Below are positions 1 to 6,998 of a stretch of DNA of 47,965 bases, in pieces; positions within the stretch are counted from its first letter, which is position 1; each line of letters opens with the position of its first letter. This DNA is from Flavobacterium amniphilum. GTDB lineage: Bacteria; Bacteroidota; Bacteroidia; Flavobacteriales; Flavobacteriaceae. The notes under the pieces are model-generated. The model had not been told where the DNA came from. It did no database searches and was given only the letters and a program-made list of their open reading frames with translations. Made by a program: the position numbers and the translations under genes. The stretch lies in assembly GCF_023634845.1 (NCBI RefSeq), contig NZ_JAMLJL010000024.1, positions 1-47,965 of the forward strand. The letters run 5' to 3'.

Positions 1-36
1 CATTCCAATTTTGAAATTGTAGCAGTAAGGTAAAAA

Positions 37-71
37 AAAACCTCCTTTAAATGGCTTTAAAAAGAGGTTTT
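37..71. terminator. Hairpin terminator downstream of the VWA gene
   Basis: AAAACCTC at 37-44 pairs with GAGGTTTT at 64-71 around a 19-nt loop. An A-run precedes it and T-rich sequence follows, so it could stop transcripts from either side. It lies about 60 bases beyond the stop codon of the minus-strand VWA gene. No gene is visible in positions 1-36. Confidence 0.55.
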
Positions 72-128
72 ATAAAATGTTTTTTGGAGTTATTTTGAAA
101 AAATAGTAGTTGTGCAACAGTTACCGCT

Positions 129-1310
129 GTTACCTGCCGTTTCTTATTGTCAAAAACACTCGTTCTTCTTTTAAAGTTTCAGGAGATAACAAATAGGGAA
201 CAACTCTTTTGGTCAATAAATTTTCTAATAAATTCTCTATATGAAAATACCCAATTTTATTCTCATCGTCGCAATTAAAAACTCTATAAATTTCAAATTT
301 ATCCCTATTGTTTAGAAAATAATCCCATTCGTTTACAGTTAGGTAGAACGTTGGCTTTTCTTTTACAGTTCCTTTTACTTCTATAAATCTTGTTTGATTA
401 TTATCTATAATTTCGAAGTCATATGGGTTATATGATTCTGTCACTTGATTTAGCCAGTTTACATTACTGTTCCCATATTTTTCGCAAAGTAAATTGTAGA
501 TATAGTTTTCACTAACCAATCTGATCTGCTCGCTATATTCTTCATCGATAGTTAATGTTGTTGAATCTATATTCTTATTTAAAGCTAGTTCTTTTGTGTT
601 TTCATGTTGATTTGATAACATTTGCTTGAGATTCTTAATTGAATCTGATAAGACAGCTATTTTAAGAGGTTCGAATACTTTTTGAACATCTTTTTGAATT
701 ATGTTTCTTGACTTTATGTTTAAATAACCACCTGAAGAAATCGATTGTGCTTTTGACTCTGCTTCACCTTCTAGAGCTAGTCCTACAACAAATATTTTAC
801 ATTCGATGCCTGACATTAATTTAATGTTGTTAGCTGCGATTAAATAATCTCCACCGCCATTTTCCTCTCCGTCAGTCAATAATATAATTTTTCTGTCGCT
901 AGCTGGAAATTTTGTTAGATTGTGTAATGAAGAATTTAGAGCGGCAGTTATTGGTGTTCCGCCACTTGGTGGATTTTCTAGTTGGTTTATTTTTTCTTGA
1001 ATATCTTCTTTTATAAAATTACCTTCATAGATTAATTCAATATCTAATCCTTCAGCTTTAGGATTATCTTTAGTTATTGCAGTACCACGAAATGTTCTTA
1101 TAAATACTTTTTGAGTATAATCTTGAATTGTTGGTAATATGTTTTCTAAAAGAATTCGTTTAATAATTGACATTCTGGTTTCTCCGTCAATTAGATAATC
1201 GCCAACATTTTCTGGAACTCTTGTCATAGTTCCCATACTTCCAGATTTGTCGATAAGAATTTCAACTATAGTTTCGTTCATAATGCAGGGTTTTTGAAAT
1301 GGCAGGTAAC
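129..1310. mobile_element. Putative gene cassette bounded by a 15-bp inverted repeat
   Basis: GTTACCTGCC followed by GTTTC lies at 129-143, and its reverse complement, with one mismatch (ATTTC), lies at 1296-1310. The two arms enclose a single gene on the minus strand. The left arm includes that gene's stop codon (TAA at 130-132) and the right arm ends 14 bases before its ATG. Just outside the right arm are two hairpin repeats and a tyrosine recombinase pseudogene. A gene framed this tightly by inverted repeats beside a recombinase looks like an integrated cassette. That is inference: the arms do not match the canonical integron attC core (GTTRRRY). Confidence 0.45.
130..1281 (-). CDS. VWA domain protein with C-terminal DUF3883
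   Basis: This is a 383-residue protein. The N-terminal half (about 1-205) is a von Willebrand factor A domain with a complete metal-ion-dependent adhesion site: DKSGSMG at residues 11-17, GGTP near 106, and TDGEENG near 136. The C-terminal part (about 262-350) reads as DUF3883, with PYDFEI, IEVKGT and NEWDYF. This nuclease-like fold is often found in defence or mobile-element proteins. There is no signal peptide, so it is probably cytoplasmic. The gene stands alone between inverted repeats, next to a recombinase remnant. A role in phage defence or in a metal-dependent ATPase partnership is conceivable but not shown. The domain calls are firm; the function is unknown. Confidence 0.8.
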   Translation of the reverse strand: MNETIVEILIDKSGSMGTMTRVPENVGDYLIDGETRMSIIKRILLENILPTIQDYTQKVFIRTFRGTAITKDNPKAEGLDIELIYEGNFIKEDIQEKINQLENPPSGGTPITAALNSSLHNLTKFPASDRKIILLTDGEENGGGDYLIAANNIKLMSGIECKIFVVGLALEGEAESKAQSISSGGYLNIKSRNIIQKDVQKVFEPLKIAVLSDSIKNLKQMLSNQHENTKELALNKNIDSTTLTIDEEYSEQIRLVSENYIYNLLCEKYGNSNVNWLNQVTESYNPYDFEIIDNNQTRFIEVKGTVKEKPTFYLTVNEWDYFLNNRDKFEIYRVFNCDDENKIGYFHIENLLENLLTKRVVPYLLSPETLKEERVFLTIRNGR

Positions 1311-1315
1311 TAGTA

Positions 1316-1380
1316 TATACTCGCTACTTTATAGCGCCTATACCTTTAATTTTGGGTGTATACTCGCTACAAAGTAGCGC
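1316..1380. repeat. Two direct copies of a hairpin-forming repeat beside the recombinase
   Basis: TATACTCGCTAC begins two 22-bp units at 1316-1337 and 1359-1380, spaced 43 bp apart. The units match at 18 of 22 positions. The differences are in the centre and keep the fold: CGCTA/TAGCG in unit 1 and CGCTAC-AAA-GTAGCG in unit 2. They lie between the 3' end of the recombinase pseudogene and the inverted-repeat-bounded VWA gene. Repeated, structure-conserving hairpins at this position suggest recombinase binding or attachment sites. REP-type elements are an alternative. Confidence 0.5.
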
Positions 1381-1402
1381 TTTCAAATATATTGGATATT
1401 TT

Positions 1403-2470
1403 TTATAAATCATCAAATGGACTTTTAATTTGTTGAATATTTTTAGTGCTGACATGTGTGTAAATTTCGGTTGTTTTACTGCTGTTATGACCAAGTAATT
1501 CTTGAATATATCTCAAATCCGTACCGCTTTCTAACAAATGGGTAGCGTAACTATGACGTAACCAATGTAATGTAACTGGTTTAGAAATATTAGCTTTCTT
1601 GAGGGCTTGCTTTAAAACTTGTTGCAAACTTCTGTCATCATAAGGTTTTCCTTCCGTTTGTCCTTCAAATAAATAAACTTTTGGCTTGTAAAGTCTATAA
1701 TATTCTCTCAACATTTCTAATATTTTGGCACTTAATGGAACTATTCTGTCTTTTTTGCCTTTTGCCTTTTTTAAAAACACAATGTTTCTTTTTGAATCTA
1801 TATGAACAGGCTCTAATGCTAATAACTCGCCACAACGTAATCCACAAGAATAAATTAAACTTAACATGGTTTTGTGTTTAATGTTATTATGTGCCGAAAG
1901 TATACTTTTTACTTCTTCTTTGCTCAAAACATTTGGAAGTGCTTTTTCTCTTTTCGGACGATGTATTTTGTCAATTTCAATGGATGTTTCTCTTACAATT
2001 CTAAAATATAGTTTAATGGCATTTACAATCTGATTCTAATAGGAAGAAGACAAATTATTCTTTAAAATATAGTCATTATTGTATAAAATCACATCTTCAT
2101 TTGTGATTGATTTTACAGATTTTGTATTGCAATAGATTAAGAATGATTTCAATGCTTCACAATACGTCGTAATGGTATTGGGACTATAACGTTTCGATGA
2201 TAAATAATGTTTGAAAGCCGTAAGACTCTGAATTCCCTCAGAATTAGGAACTAATGTATTCGCTAAAGGTAGTTGAAATGATAATCGGTTCGCTTCTGTA
2301 TCCGGTAAATGCCAATACTGATGACTCGGACTCCAGCGGGCATCTTCAAAAGTTTTAATGCGCGTAATTAATGCGCGATTTTTATCGAAATAAACAGCAA
2401 TACGTGGTATTCCTTTGTGAAGTAAGGTTTTGGCTTTCCAATTCATAATTAATGGCTTATATAAATGCAA
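1403..2470 (-). pseudogene. Tyrosine recombinase (XerC/D-like) interrupted by one in-frame amber codon
   Basis: Two reading frames, 2036-2470 and 1403-1927, are in the same phase, separated by exactly 36 codons plus a TAG at 2036-2038. Reading through the TAG gives one continuous protein of about 355 residues: an N-terminal DNA-binding region, the SAM-like core (SSKRYSPNTITTY), then the catalytic domain. The catalytic set is complete: Arg in CGLRCGEL, Lys in KAKGKKDR, HWLRH, LGH, and the Tyr in IYTHVS. The context SSY-stop-NQIVNAIK fits a CAG or CAA glutamine codon changed to TAG. The true start may be the second Met (about 2446). The downstream half has only a TTG start. The gene is probably inactive unless the amber codon is suppressed or the catalytic half is made alone. 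Confidence 0.85.
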
Positions 2471-2664
2471 ATATAAAAATTAACCTGAATGGATACTTAA
2501 AGTGATTTAATACAATAGTTTACACCTCATTGAAAACACATATTTATAGTAGGATTCATAAGTAAACTATTCAAGGTTCAAATACTTACGGATTTAAAAA
2601 GGTAACAAATAATCAAAGAAACCCCCAACCCCATAATACGTATTTCTACTGAATTTCACTTTAC

Positions 2665-2708
2665 GCCGGCTGAGGTATGGTTGCTGAGCCTGTCGAAGTA
2701 TCGAAGCC
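2665..2708. repeat. Dispersed GGCTGAG...CGAAGCC repeat, copy 1 (long form)
   Basis: GCCGGCTGAGG opens and GTATCGAAGCC closes this copy, with an inner GCTGAGCCTGTCGAAG. The ends are complementary (GGCT/AGCC), so it can fold. The same words recur at 2760, 4451 and 4586. Confidence 0.6.
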
Positions 2709-2759
2709 ATAAACCCTTACGGTTTCCCGCAAAAACCTAATATTCCCGTTAATTAAACC

Positions 2760-2783
2760 GGTGGCTGAGGTTCTCGAAGCCAC
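2760..2783. repeat. Dispersed GGCTGAG...CGAAGCC repeat, copy 2 (short form)
   Basis: GTGGCTGAGG followed by TTCTCGAAGCCAC. GTGGCT pairs with AGCCAC, giving a compact hairpin. It matches copy 3 at 4451 almost exactly. Confidence 0.6.
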
Positions 2784-2859
2784 AATCCAATAAACGAATA
2801 ATCGAACAATCCAAAACTCTGGCACAACATTTGTAATCCAATTCTCTCAAATAAACAAA

Positions 2860-2880
2860 CCGTGATGAGGGGCATCACGG
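2860..2880. promoter_or_regulatory. Perfect stem-loop in the leader of the 2903 gene
   Basis: CCGTGATG (2860-2867) pairs perfectly with CATCACGG (2873-2880) around a five-base loop. It ends 22 bases before the ATG at 2903 and is followed by A-rich sequence rather than a T-tract. An mRNA leader structure or protein-binding palindrome is therefore more likely than a terminator. Confidence 0.45.
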
Positions 2881-2902
2881 AAATAATAAAAAACTAAAAA
2901 AC

Positions 2903-3634
2903 ATGAGTACACAATTCGAAACCGGTCACGCAAAAAATGTGGTCAACTTCAAGACACTGATCGACAAACTGAACCATTTCGGGACCACCTACAATCCCCC
3001 AAAAGACACTCTCAAAATCCCCCATCTCAACACCATAGTCATCAAAGCCCGCGCAGAACTGGCCAACGTTATCAACAAAAATTCCGATTTTAACGTAGCC
3101 ATTGCAAACAGGGCTCTGGCGTTTCAGGACCTGCAATCCTTATCCACACGCTTGGTCAACACATTAAAAATTACCGATGCACCGCCTCAAAGAATTGACG
3201 ATGCAAGAGGGTTTATCCGGAAATTACAGGGTAAGAGAGCTTCAAAAATTGTTGAACACACAGATCCTAATACTCCCGCTCCCAAAACAATCAGCGCCAG
3301 CCAACAATCATACGATCAACAGGTCCAACATTTTATGGGACTCATTGCGGTACTGCGTTCAGAGGTAAGTTATAAGCCAAACGAGGTCGAACTCAAAATC
3401 GAGGCATTGGTGGCCAAGCAAAATGAACTGATGGAAAAAAACGATGCCGTATCGGTAGCCCATTCTTCTGTCAGCAATGCCCGTAACGAAAGAAACCAAA
3501 CGTTCTATGCCAACAACAACGGACTTGTAGATATCGCCATGGAAGTAAAAGATTATGTAAAAGGAGCTTATGGAGTTAAGAGTGTGCAATTCAAAGAAAT
3601 TAGCGGTATACGGTTTAAAAAGGAAAAACCGTAG
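2903..3634 (+). CDS. Conserved-looking helical protein of unknown function
   Basis: A 243-residue cytoplasmic protein with no signal peptide or membrane segment. The sequence is rich in charged and alanine residues and is predicted to be mostly helical, with long amphipathic stretches around residues 45-90 and 150-215. I recognise no catalytic motif. It stands alone between repeat-rich DNA and a strong terminator at 3737-3785, and has a hairpin 22 bases before its ATG. Base composition is noticeably higher in G+C than the island to its left. It resembles uncharacterised single-copy Flavobacteriaceae proteins, but I cannot name a family. Confidence 0.75.
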   Translation: MSTQFETGHAKNVVNFKTLIDKLNHFGTTYNPPKDTLKIPHLNTIVIKARAELANVINKNSDFNVAIANRALAFQDLQSLSTRLVNTLKITDAPPQRIDDARGFIRKLQGKRASKIVEHTDPNTPAPKTISASQQSYDQQVQHFMGLIAVLRSEVSYKPNEVELKIEALVAKQNELMEKNDAVSVAHSSVSNARNERNQTFYANNNGLVDIAMEVKDYVKGAYGVKSVQFKEISGIRFKKEKP

Positions 3635-3736
3635 CGAGTCATGATTTTAACCCATTCACACTTGGTATTGTACTTTTAAAAGTGCTTGTTTAAAAATCCC
3701 TCGGTGAATTAAGCGTTTTAAAGCTGTATTAGTAAA

Positions 3737-3785
3737 ATACCCTGTCACTATTGGAAACATCCGGTCAGTGATAGGGTATTTTTAT
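3737..3785 (+). terminator. Strong intrinsic terminator after the 2903 gene
   Basis: ATACCCTGTCACT (3737-3749) pairs with AGTGATAGGGTAT (3767-3779), a 13-bp stem with one G-T wobble, and is followed directly by a T-run. Confidence 0.8.
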
Positions 3786-3814
3786 GCTTTTATTTGAAAT
3801 AATGCTGCAACTTT

Positions 3815-4108
3815 TTGCTTTTTCGCTTCCACACTGAGCGTTTTTGCTTCCGCACTGAGTCTTTTCGCCTTCGCATTGAGCGTTTTTGCCTTCGCATTGA
3901 GCGTTTTTGCTTCCGCACTGAGCTTTTTCGCCTTCGCATTCAGCGTTTTTGCTTCCGCACTGAGTCTTTTCGCCTTCGCACTGAGCTTTTTTGCTTCCGC
4001 ACTGAGTCTTTTCGCCTTCGCATTGAGCGTTTTTGCTTCCGCACTGAGCTTTTTCGCCTTCGCATTCAGCGTTCTTGCTTCCGCACAGAGTTTTTTTGCT
4101 TCCGCTTT
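3815..4108 (-). repeat. 21-bp minisatellite (14 units) encoding leucine heptads on the minus strand
   Basis: Fourteen consecutive 21-bp units run from 3815 to 4108. On the minus strand each reads as a heptad such as LSAEAKT, LNAKAKK or LSAKAKR: one leucine every seven residues, alanine at core-like positions, lysine or glutamate elsewhere. This is a coiled-coil pattern, and substitutions mostly keep it. The frame runs open from about 4126 to a TAA near 3783, but I see no ATG, GTG or TTG start in it. Upstream DNA is open in a different frame (PATKKEILKTVIKT), suggesting a frameshifted gene. The plus-strand reading gives implausible hydrophobic or Phe/Arg repeats. Most likely this is a decayed coiled-coil gene. 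Confidence 0.6.
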
Positions 4109-4398
4109 GAAGTTTTTATAACGGTTTTAAGAATTTCTTTCTTGGTAGCAGGGAGATTTTGTGACTGGGATTCGTCAGTTCGAGTGATTTTACCGTAACA
4201 TCGTGGAGGTAAAATTGTATCGAGAACCGTTACACGTTGTAGCCTCTCGATACATTTTCACTTCGTTTCTCTACGTAAAAACACTCGAGGTGACGAAACC
4301 TGTAGAATCTAACTTTCGAAACTTGTTGAGTAATAAACAATAACTATCGGGACGAGGTGACGTAAGTAATTCATATCCGAGCTATCTTATAAATAAGT

Positions 4399-4422
4399 AG
4401 AGACGCCATGCATGGCGTCTCT
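4399..4422. repeat. Perfect 24-bp palindrome
   Basis: AGAGACGCCATG at 4399-4410 is followed immediately by its exact reverse complement at 4411-4422, with no loop. Palindromes built on GTAGAGACGC are known dispersed repeats in several bacterial groups. No T-tract follows, so it is not an obvious terminator. Confidence 0.6.
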
Positions 4423-4450
4423 GTATCAAAGTAGTATCAAAGTAGCCGAC

Positions 4451-4473
4451 GGTGGCTGAGGCTCTCGAAGCCA
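4451..4473. repeat. Dispersed GGCTGAG...CGAAGCC repeat, copy 3
   Basis: GGTGGCTGAGG followed by CTCTCGAAGCCA. Near-identical to copy 2. Confidence 0.6.
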
Positions 4474-4585
4474 AGTAGTATTAGACAATTAGTTTTTTAG
4501 ATTTCTTGGATTTTGGTTTATGTGATTTCTCCTTCGTCGAGATGACAAAACAACAGAGTCTTTCAATCCCGTCAATTATCTCGTA

Positions 4586-4629
4586 CGGTGGCTGAGTTCC
4601 TTTTACTGAGCCAGTCGAATAATTGAACC
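4586..4629. repeat. Dispersed GGCTGAG repeat, copy 4 (long form, degenerate)
   Basis: CGGTGGCTGAG opens it, and ACTGAGCCAGTCGAAT lies further in, as in copy 1. The closing CGAAGCC is degraded to TTGAACCG. Confidence 0.5.
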
Positions 4630-4654
4630 GATAATCTTTCAATCAAAACAAACT

Positions 4655-4724
4655 CATAACTCATAACTCATAACTCATAACTCATAACTCATAACTCATA
4701 ACTCATAACTCATAACTCATAATT
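4655..4724. repeat. Heptanucleotide tandem array, 10 units of CATAACT
   Basis: Nine perfect CATAACT units (4655-4717) plus one CATAATT (4718-4724), followed by TAGAAT. The array overlaps the 3' end of the acpH gene: its stop codon and last few residues (NYEL) are written by the repeat. A sister array with the same unit and the same closing TAGAAT lies before glmM. Confidence 0.85.
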
Positions 4725-5309
4725 TAGAATCTCCTTCAACCGTGTATCACACGCTTCCCTCAATTCCTCAAAAAACAAAGTAAACTCCTCTTCAAACTCG
4801 GTATAAAACTCCTGTAGTTCCGCAATCGCATTCTGCATATGGGCACGGTGGTGCGTGCGGTAATCCATTTGGAACAAGATCATTTCAAGTCCGCCCAGCG
4901 AGGCATAACTCACCAGCCAGTTGCGTTTAATCATGTAAGGCATCATTTTCTTCACCTTGTCGGTCAGCAAATCGTAGTTGTCAATAAGCGACTGGTAAAA
5001 GGTTTCGGCATAACGTTCCAGCGGAGTCTCATGGTACTTACTCCAGTTCTTCGCCAGGAAATGGTCATATACAATATCCATGATCACCCCCGAATAATGC
5101 CCGTAGCGCTCATGTAAACGGTGCTTGCTCTTGCGGTAGGTAGGGTGCGCATCGGTAAAACTGTCGATTGTACGGTGCAGTAATACGCCTTGTTGTATCG
5201 CGGTAGGGAATTCCTTGTAATGGCTCCCACGGATGCCGTCTGCCATGAAATTACCAATCTTAATCAGTTCGTGCTCCCCCGAAAGGTAGATGTGTGCCAA
5301 AAAGTTCAT
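4710..5309 (-). CDS. acpH: ACP phosphodiesterase family protein (AcpH/DUF479)
   Basis: A 199-residue protein matching the AcpH family, which removes the 4'-phosphopantetheine arm from acyl carrier protein in the cytoplasm. Visible family marks are the N-terminal MNFLAHIYLS, GNFMAD near residue 20, GVLLHRTIDSFTDAHP around 41-56, and YDHFLA near 82. The conserved His and Asp residues fit the family's HD-like metal site. Length is normal. The last residues (NYEL) and the stop codon fall inside a heptanucleotide tandem array, so the exact C-terminus could vary between strains. The gene is divergent from glmM. The family assignment is firm; the biochemical activity in this lineage is untested. Confidence 0.85.
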   Translation of the reverse strand: MNFLAHIYLSGEHELIKIGNFMADGIRGSHYKEFPTAIQQGVLLHRTIDSFTDAHPTYRKSKHRLHERYGHYSGVIMDIVYDHFLAKNWSKYHETPLERYAETFYQSLIDNYDLLTDKVKKMMPYMIKRNWLVSYASLGGLEMILFQMDYRTHHRAHMQNAIAELQEFYTEFEEEFTLFFEELREACDTRLKEILNYEL

Positions 5310-5378
5310 ACGCCTAATATAGTTATTTTATACCAAGAATTTTAGTTTTCAGATGATTTTCAAAAGAGTCTAAATTCA

Positions 5379-5386
5379 TATATTTG
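5379..5386 (+). promoter_or_regulatory. Candidate -7 box for glmM
   Basis: TATATTTG matches the Bacteroidota -7 consensus TAnnTTTG. No convincing -33 TTG is seen at the usual distance. If used, the whole heptanucleotide array at 5406-5475 would be in the glmM leader RNA. Confidence 0.35.
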
Positions 5387-5405
5387 TTTCACTGTTTAAA
5401 ACAGT

Positions 5406-5475
5406 CATAATTCATAATTCATAACTCATAATTCATAACTCATAATTCATAACTCATAATTCATAACTCATAATT
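5406..5475. repeat. Heptanucleotide tandem array, 10 units of CATAAYT
   Basis: Ten 7-bp units, mostly alternating CATAATT and CATAACT, followed by TAGAAT and then the ATG of glmM at 5482. It has the same unit, unit number, orientation and closing hexamer as the array at 4655-4724. Array length could affect glmM translation by changing the leader. Confidence 0.85.
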
Positions 5476-5481
5476 TAGAAT

Positions 5482-6870
5482 ATGACATTAATCAAATCAA
5501 TCTCAGGGATAAGAGGAACAATCGGAGGTAAAGTAGGGGACAACCTGACTCCGGTAGATGCAGTAAAATTTGCTTCGGCTTATGGAACATTCCTGAAACA
5601 GAATATAAAGAAAGACCGTCTGAAAGTATGCATAGGACGTGATGCCCGTATCTCCGGACCCATGATTCACAATCTGGTGGTGAATACCCTTGTGGGTTTA
5701 GGGATTGATGTTATCGATCTCGGACTTTCAACAACGCCTACAGTCGAAATCGCTGTTCCTTTAGAACAGGCAGACGGCGGAATTATCCTAACCGCTTCCC
5801 ACAACCCGAAACAATGGAATGCCTTAAAGCTTCTGAATGCCAAAGGTGAATTCCTGAGTGGTGCCGATGGTGCCAAGATATTGGAGATTGCAGAGAATGA
5901 AGCATTCGACTTCGTGGAAGTGGATTTCCTTGGTGAAGTAACCGAAAACGATGCCTACATGGACATCCATATCGATGAGGTTCTGGAATTACCTTTGGTA
6001 GATGCCGAAGTTGTGGCACAGAAGAAATTCAAAGTAGTGGTCGATGGAGTCAATTCATCAGGCGGTATTATCATCCCGAAGTTACTGGAACAAATGGGAG
6101 TAGAAGTAGTAAAACTATACTGCGAACCTAACGGCCATTTCCCGCATAACCCGGAACCGTTGAAAGAACACTTGGGTGACATCTGTAAATTAGTGGTGGA
6201 AGAGAAAGCCGATTTCGGTATTGTGGTCGACCCTGATGTAGACCGTCTGGCGTTTATCTCTAATGACGGGGAAATGTTCGGGGAAGAATATACATTGGTG
6301 GCTGTAGCCGATTATGTACTAAGCAAAACACCGGGTAATACCGTTTCGAATATGTCTTCTTCAAGAGCCTTACGCGACATCACCGAAAAGCATAACGGTA
6401 GCTATCAGGCAAGTGCCGTGGGTGAAGTGAATGTGGTAGAGTTGATGAAAGCTTCCAATGCTATAATAGGCGGGGAAGGAAACGGTGGTATCATTTACCC
6501 TGAAAGCCACTACGGCCGCGATGCACTGGTAGGTGTGGCGTTATTCTTAACGTATTTGGCTAATCAGGAGAAGTCCGTTGCCGAATTAAGGGCTTCGTAT
6601 CCGCAATACTTCATGAGCAAGAATAAAATCGAACTGACACCGCAAATTGACGTGGATGCTGTCCTGAAGACTATTTTTGAAAAGTACCAAAATGAACAGA
6701 TTTCTACCGTCGACGGAGTGAAGATCGACTTCGAAAACGAATGGGTTCACTTGCGTAAGTCTAACACTGAACCTATAATCCGTATTTATACCGAAGCACC
6801 TACTCAACAGGCTGCTGATGTTCTCGCAGAACGTTTCGTAAACGAACTGAAACAAATCGCCGGTATTTAA
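5482..6870 (+). CDS. glmM: Phosphoglucosamine mutase
   Basis: A 462-residue alpha-D-phosphohexomutase. It interconverts glucosamine-6-phosphate and glucosamine-1-phosphate for UDP-GlcNAc, hence peptidoglycan and LPS. The phosphoserine loop TASHNP has the catalytic serine at residue 106. The Mg-binding loop DPDVDR is at 250-255. The sugar-binding loop GEGNGG is near 333, and the C-terminal phosphate-binding loop RKSNTEPIIRIY near 428. All four domains are present and the length is normal. In this group the same family is sometimes annotated as phosphomannomutase, so substrate preference is not certain. The ATG follows directly after a heptanucleotide array. A hairpin terminator follows the gene. 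Confidence 0.93.
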   Translation: MTLIKSISGIRGTIGGKVGDNLTPVDAVKFASAYGTFLKQNIKKDRLKVCIGRDARISGPMIHNLVVNTLVGLGIDVIDLGLSTTPTVEIAVPLEQADGGIILTASHNPKQWNALKLLNAKGEFLSGADGAKILEIAENEAFDFVEVDFLGEVTENDAYMDIHIDEVLELPLVDAEVVAQKKFKVVVDGVNSSGGIIIPKLLEQMGVEVVKLYCEPNGHFPHNPEPLKEHLGDICKLVVEEKADFGIVVDPDVDRLAFISNDGEMFGEEYTLVAVADYVLSKTPGNTVSNMSSSRALRDITEKHNGSYQASAVGEVNVVELMKASNAIIGGEGNGGIIYPESHYGRDALVGVALFLTYLANQEKSVAELRASYPQYFMSKNKIELTPQIDVDAVLKTIFEKYQNEQISTVDGVKIDFENEWVHLRKSNTEPIIRIYTEAPTQQAADVLAERFVNELKQIAGI

Positions 6871-6890
6871 TCCGATAATAAATATAAAGT

Positions 6891-6922
6891 AACCCTGGGC
6901 TTCAACTCAGGGTTGTTTTTTT
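6891..6922 (+). terminator. Intrinsic terminator after glmM
   Basis: AACCCTG (6891-6897) pairs with CAGGGTT (6908-6914), followed by GTTTTTTTG. Confidence 0.8.
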
Positions 6923-6998
6923 GTATTTTATCCAAAAGAAATGTAAAAATGTAACAATTCCGGTTTTTTCCGACTAAATTCGTATCCAAACCATCTTT

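Larger units (their letters stand above)
2471..2902. other. Repeat-bearing non-coding region
   Basis: No plausible gene is seen here. The stretch holds two dispersed GGCTGAG/CGAAGCC elements (2665-2708, 2760-2783) and a perfect hairpin (2860-2880) just before the next gene. The rest is A/T-rich sequence with no recognised signal. Confidence 0.6.
4109..4709. other. Non-coding, repeat-rich stretch
   Basis: No gene is supported. It contains a perfect palindrome (4399-4422), two dispersed GGCTGAG repeats (4451-4473, 4586-4629) and a heptanucleotide array reaching into the neighbouring gene. Phrases such as CTCGAGGTGACG and CGTCGAGATGACAAA look like remnants of further dispersed repeats. Confidence 0.55.

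Noticed and set aside
129..1310. Classical integron attC sites
   Set aside because: The arms read GTTACCT and AGGTAAC, not GTTRRRY and RYYYAAC, and the recombinase lacks an obvious IntI-specific patch. Only a looser cassette interpretation is kept.
2036..2038. Stop-codon reassignment or programmed readthrough at the amber codon
   Set aside because: Other genes in the window end normally, and no readthrough signal is evident. A simple nonsense mutation is the plainer reading.
3815..4198. Plus-strand reading frames across the minisatellite (Phe/Arg-rich or Phe/Ala/Ser-rich repeats)
   Set aside because: Their composition is implausible for a protein, and the minus-strand reading gives a proper coiled-coil heptad. 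They are shadows of the repeat.
4655..5475. CRISPR arrays
   Set aside because: The heptanucleotide arrays have no spacers, and there are no cas genes. They are simple tandem repeats.
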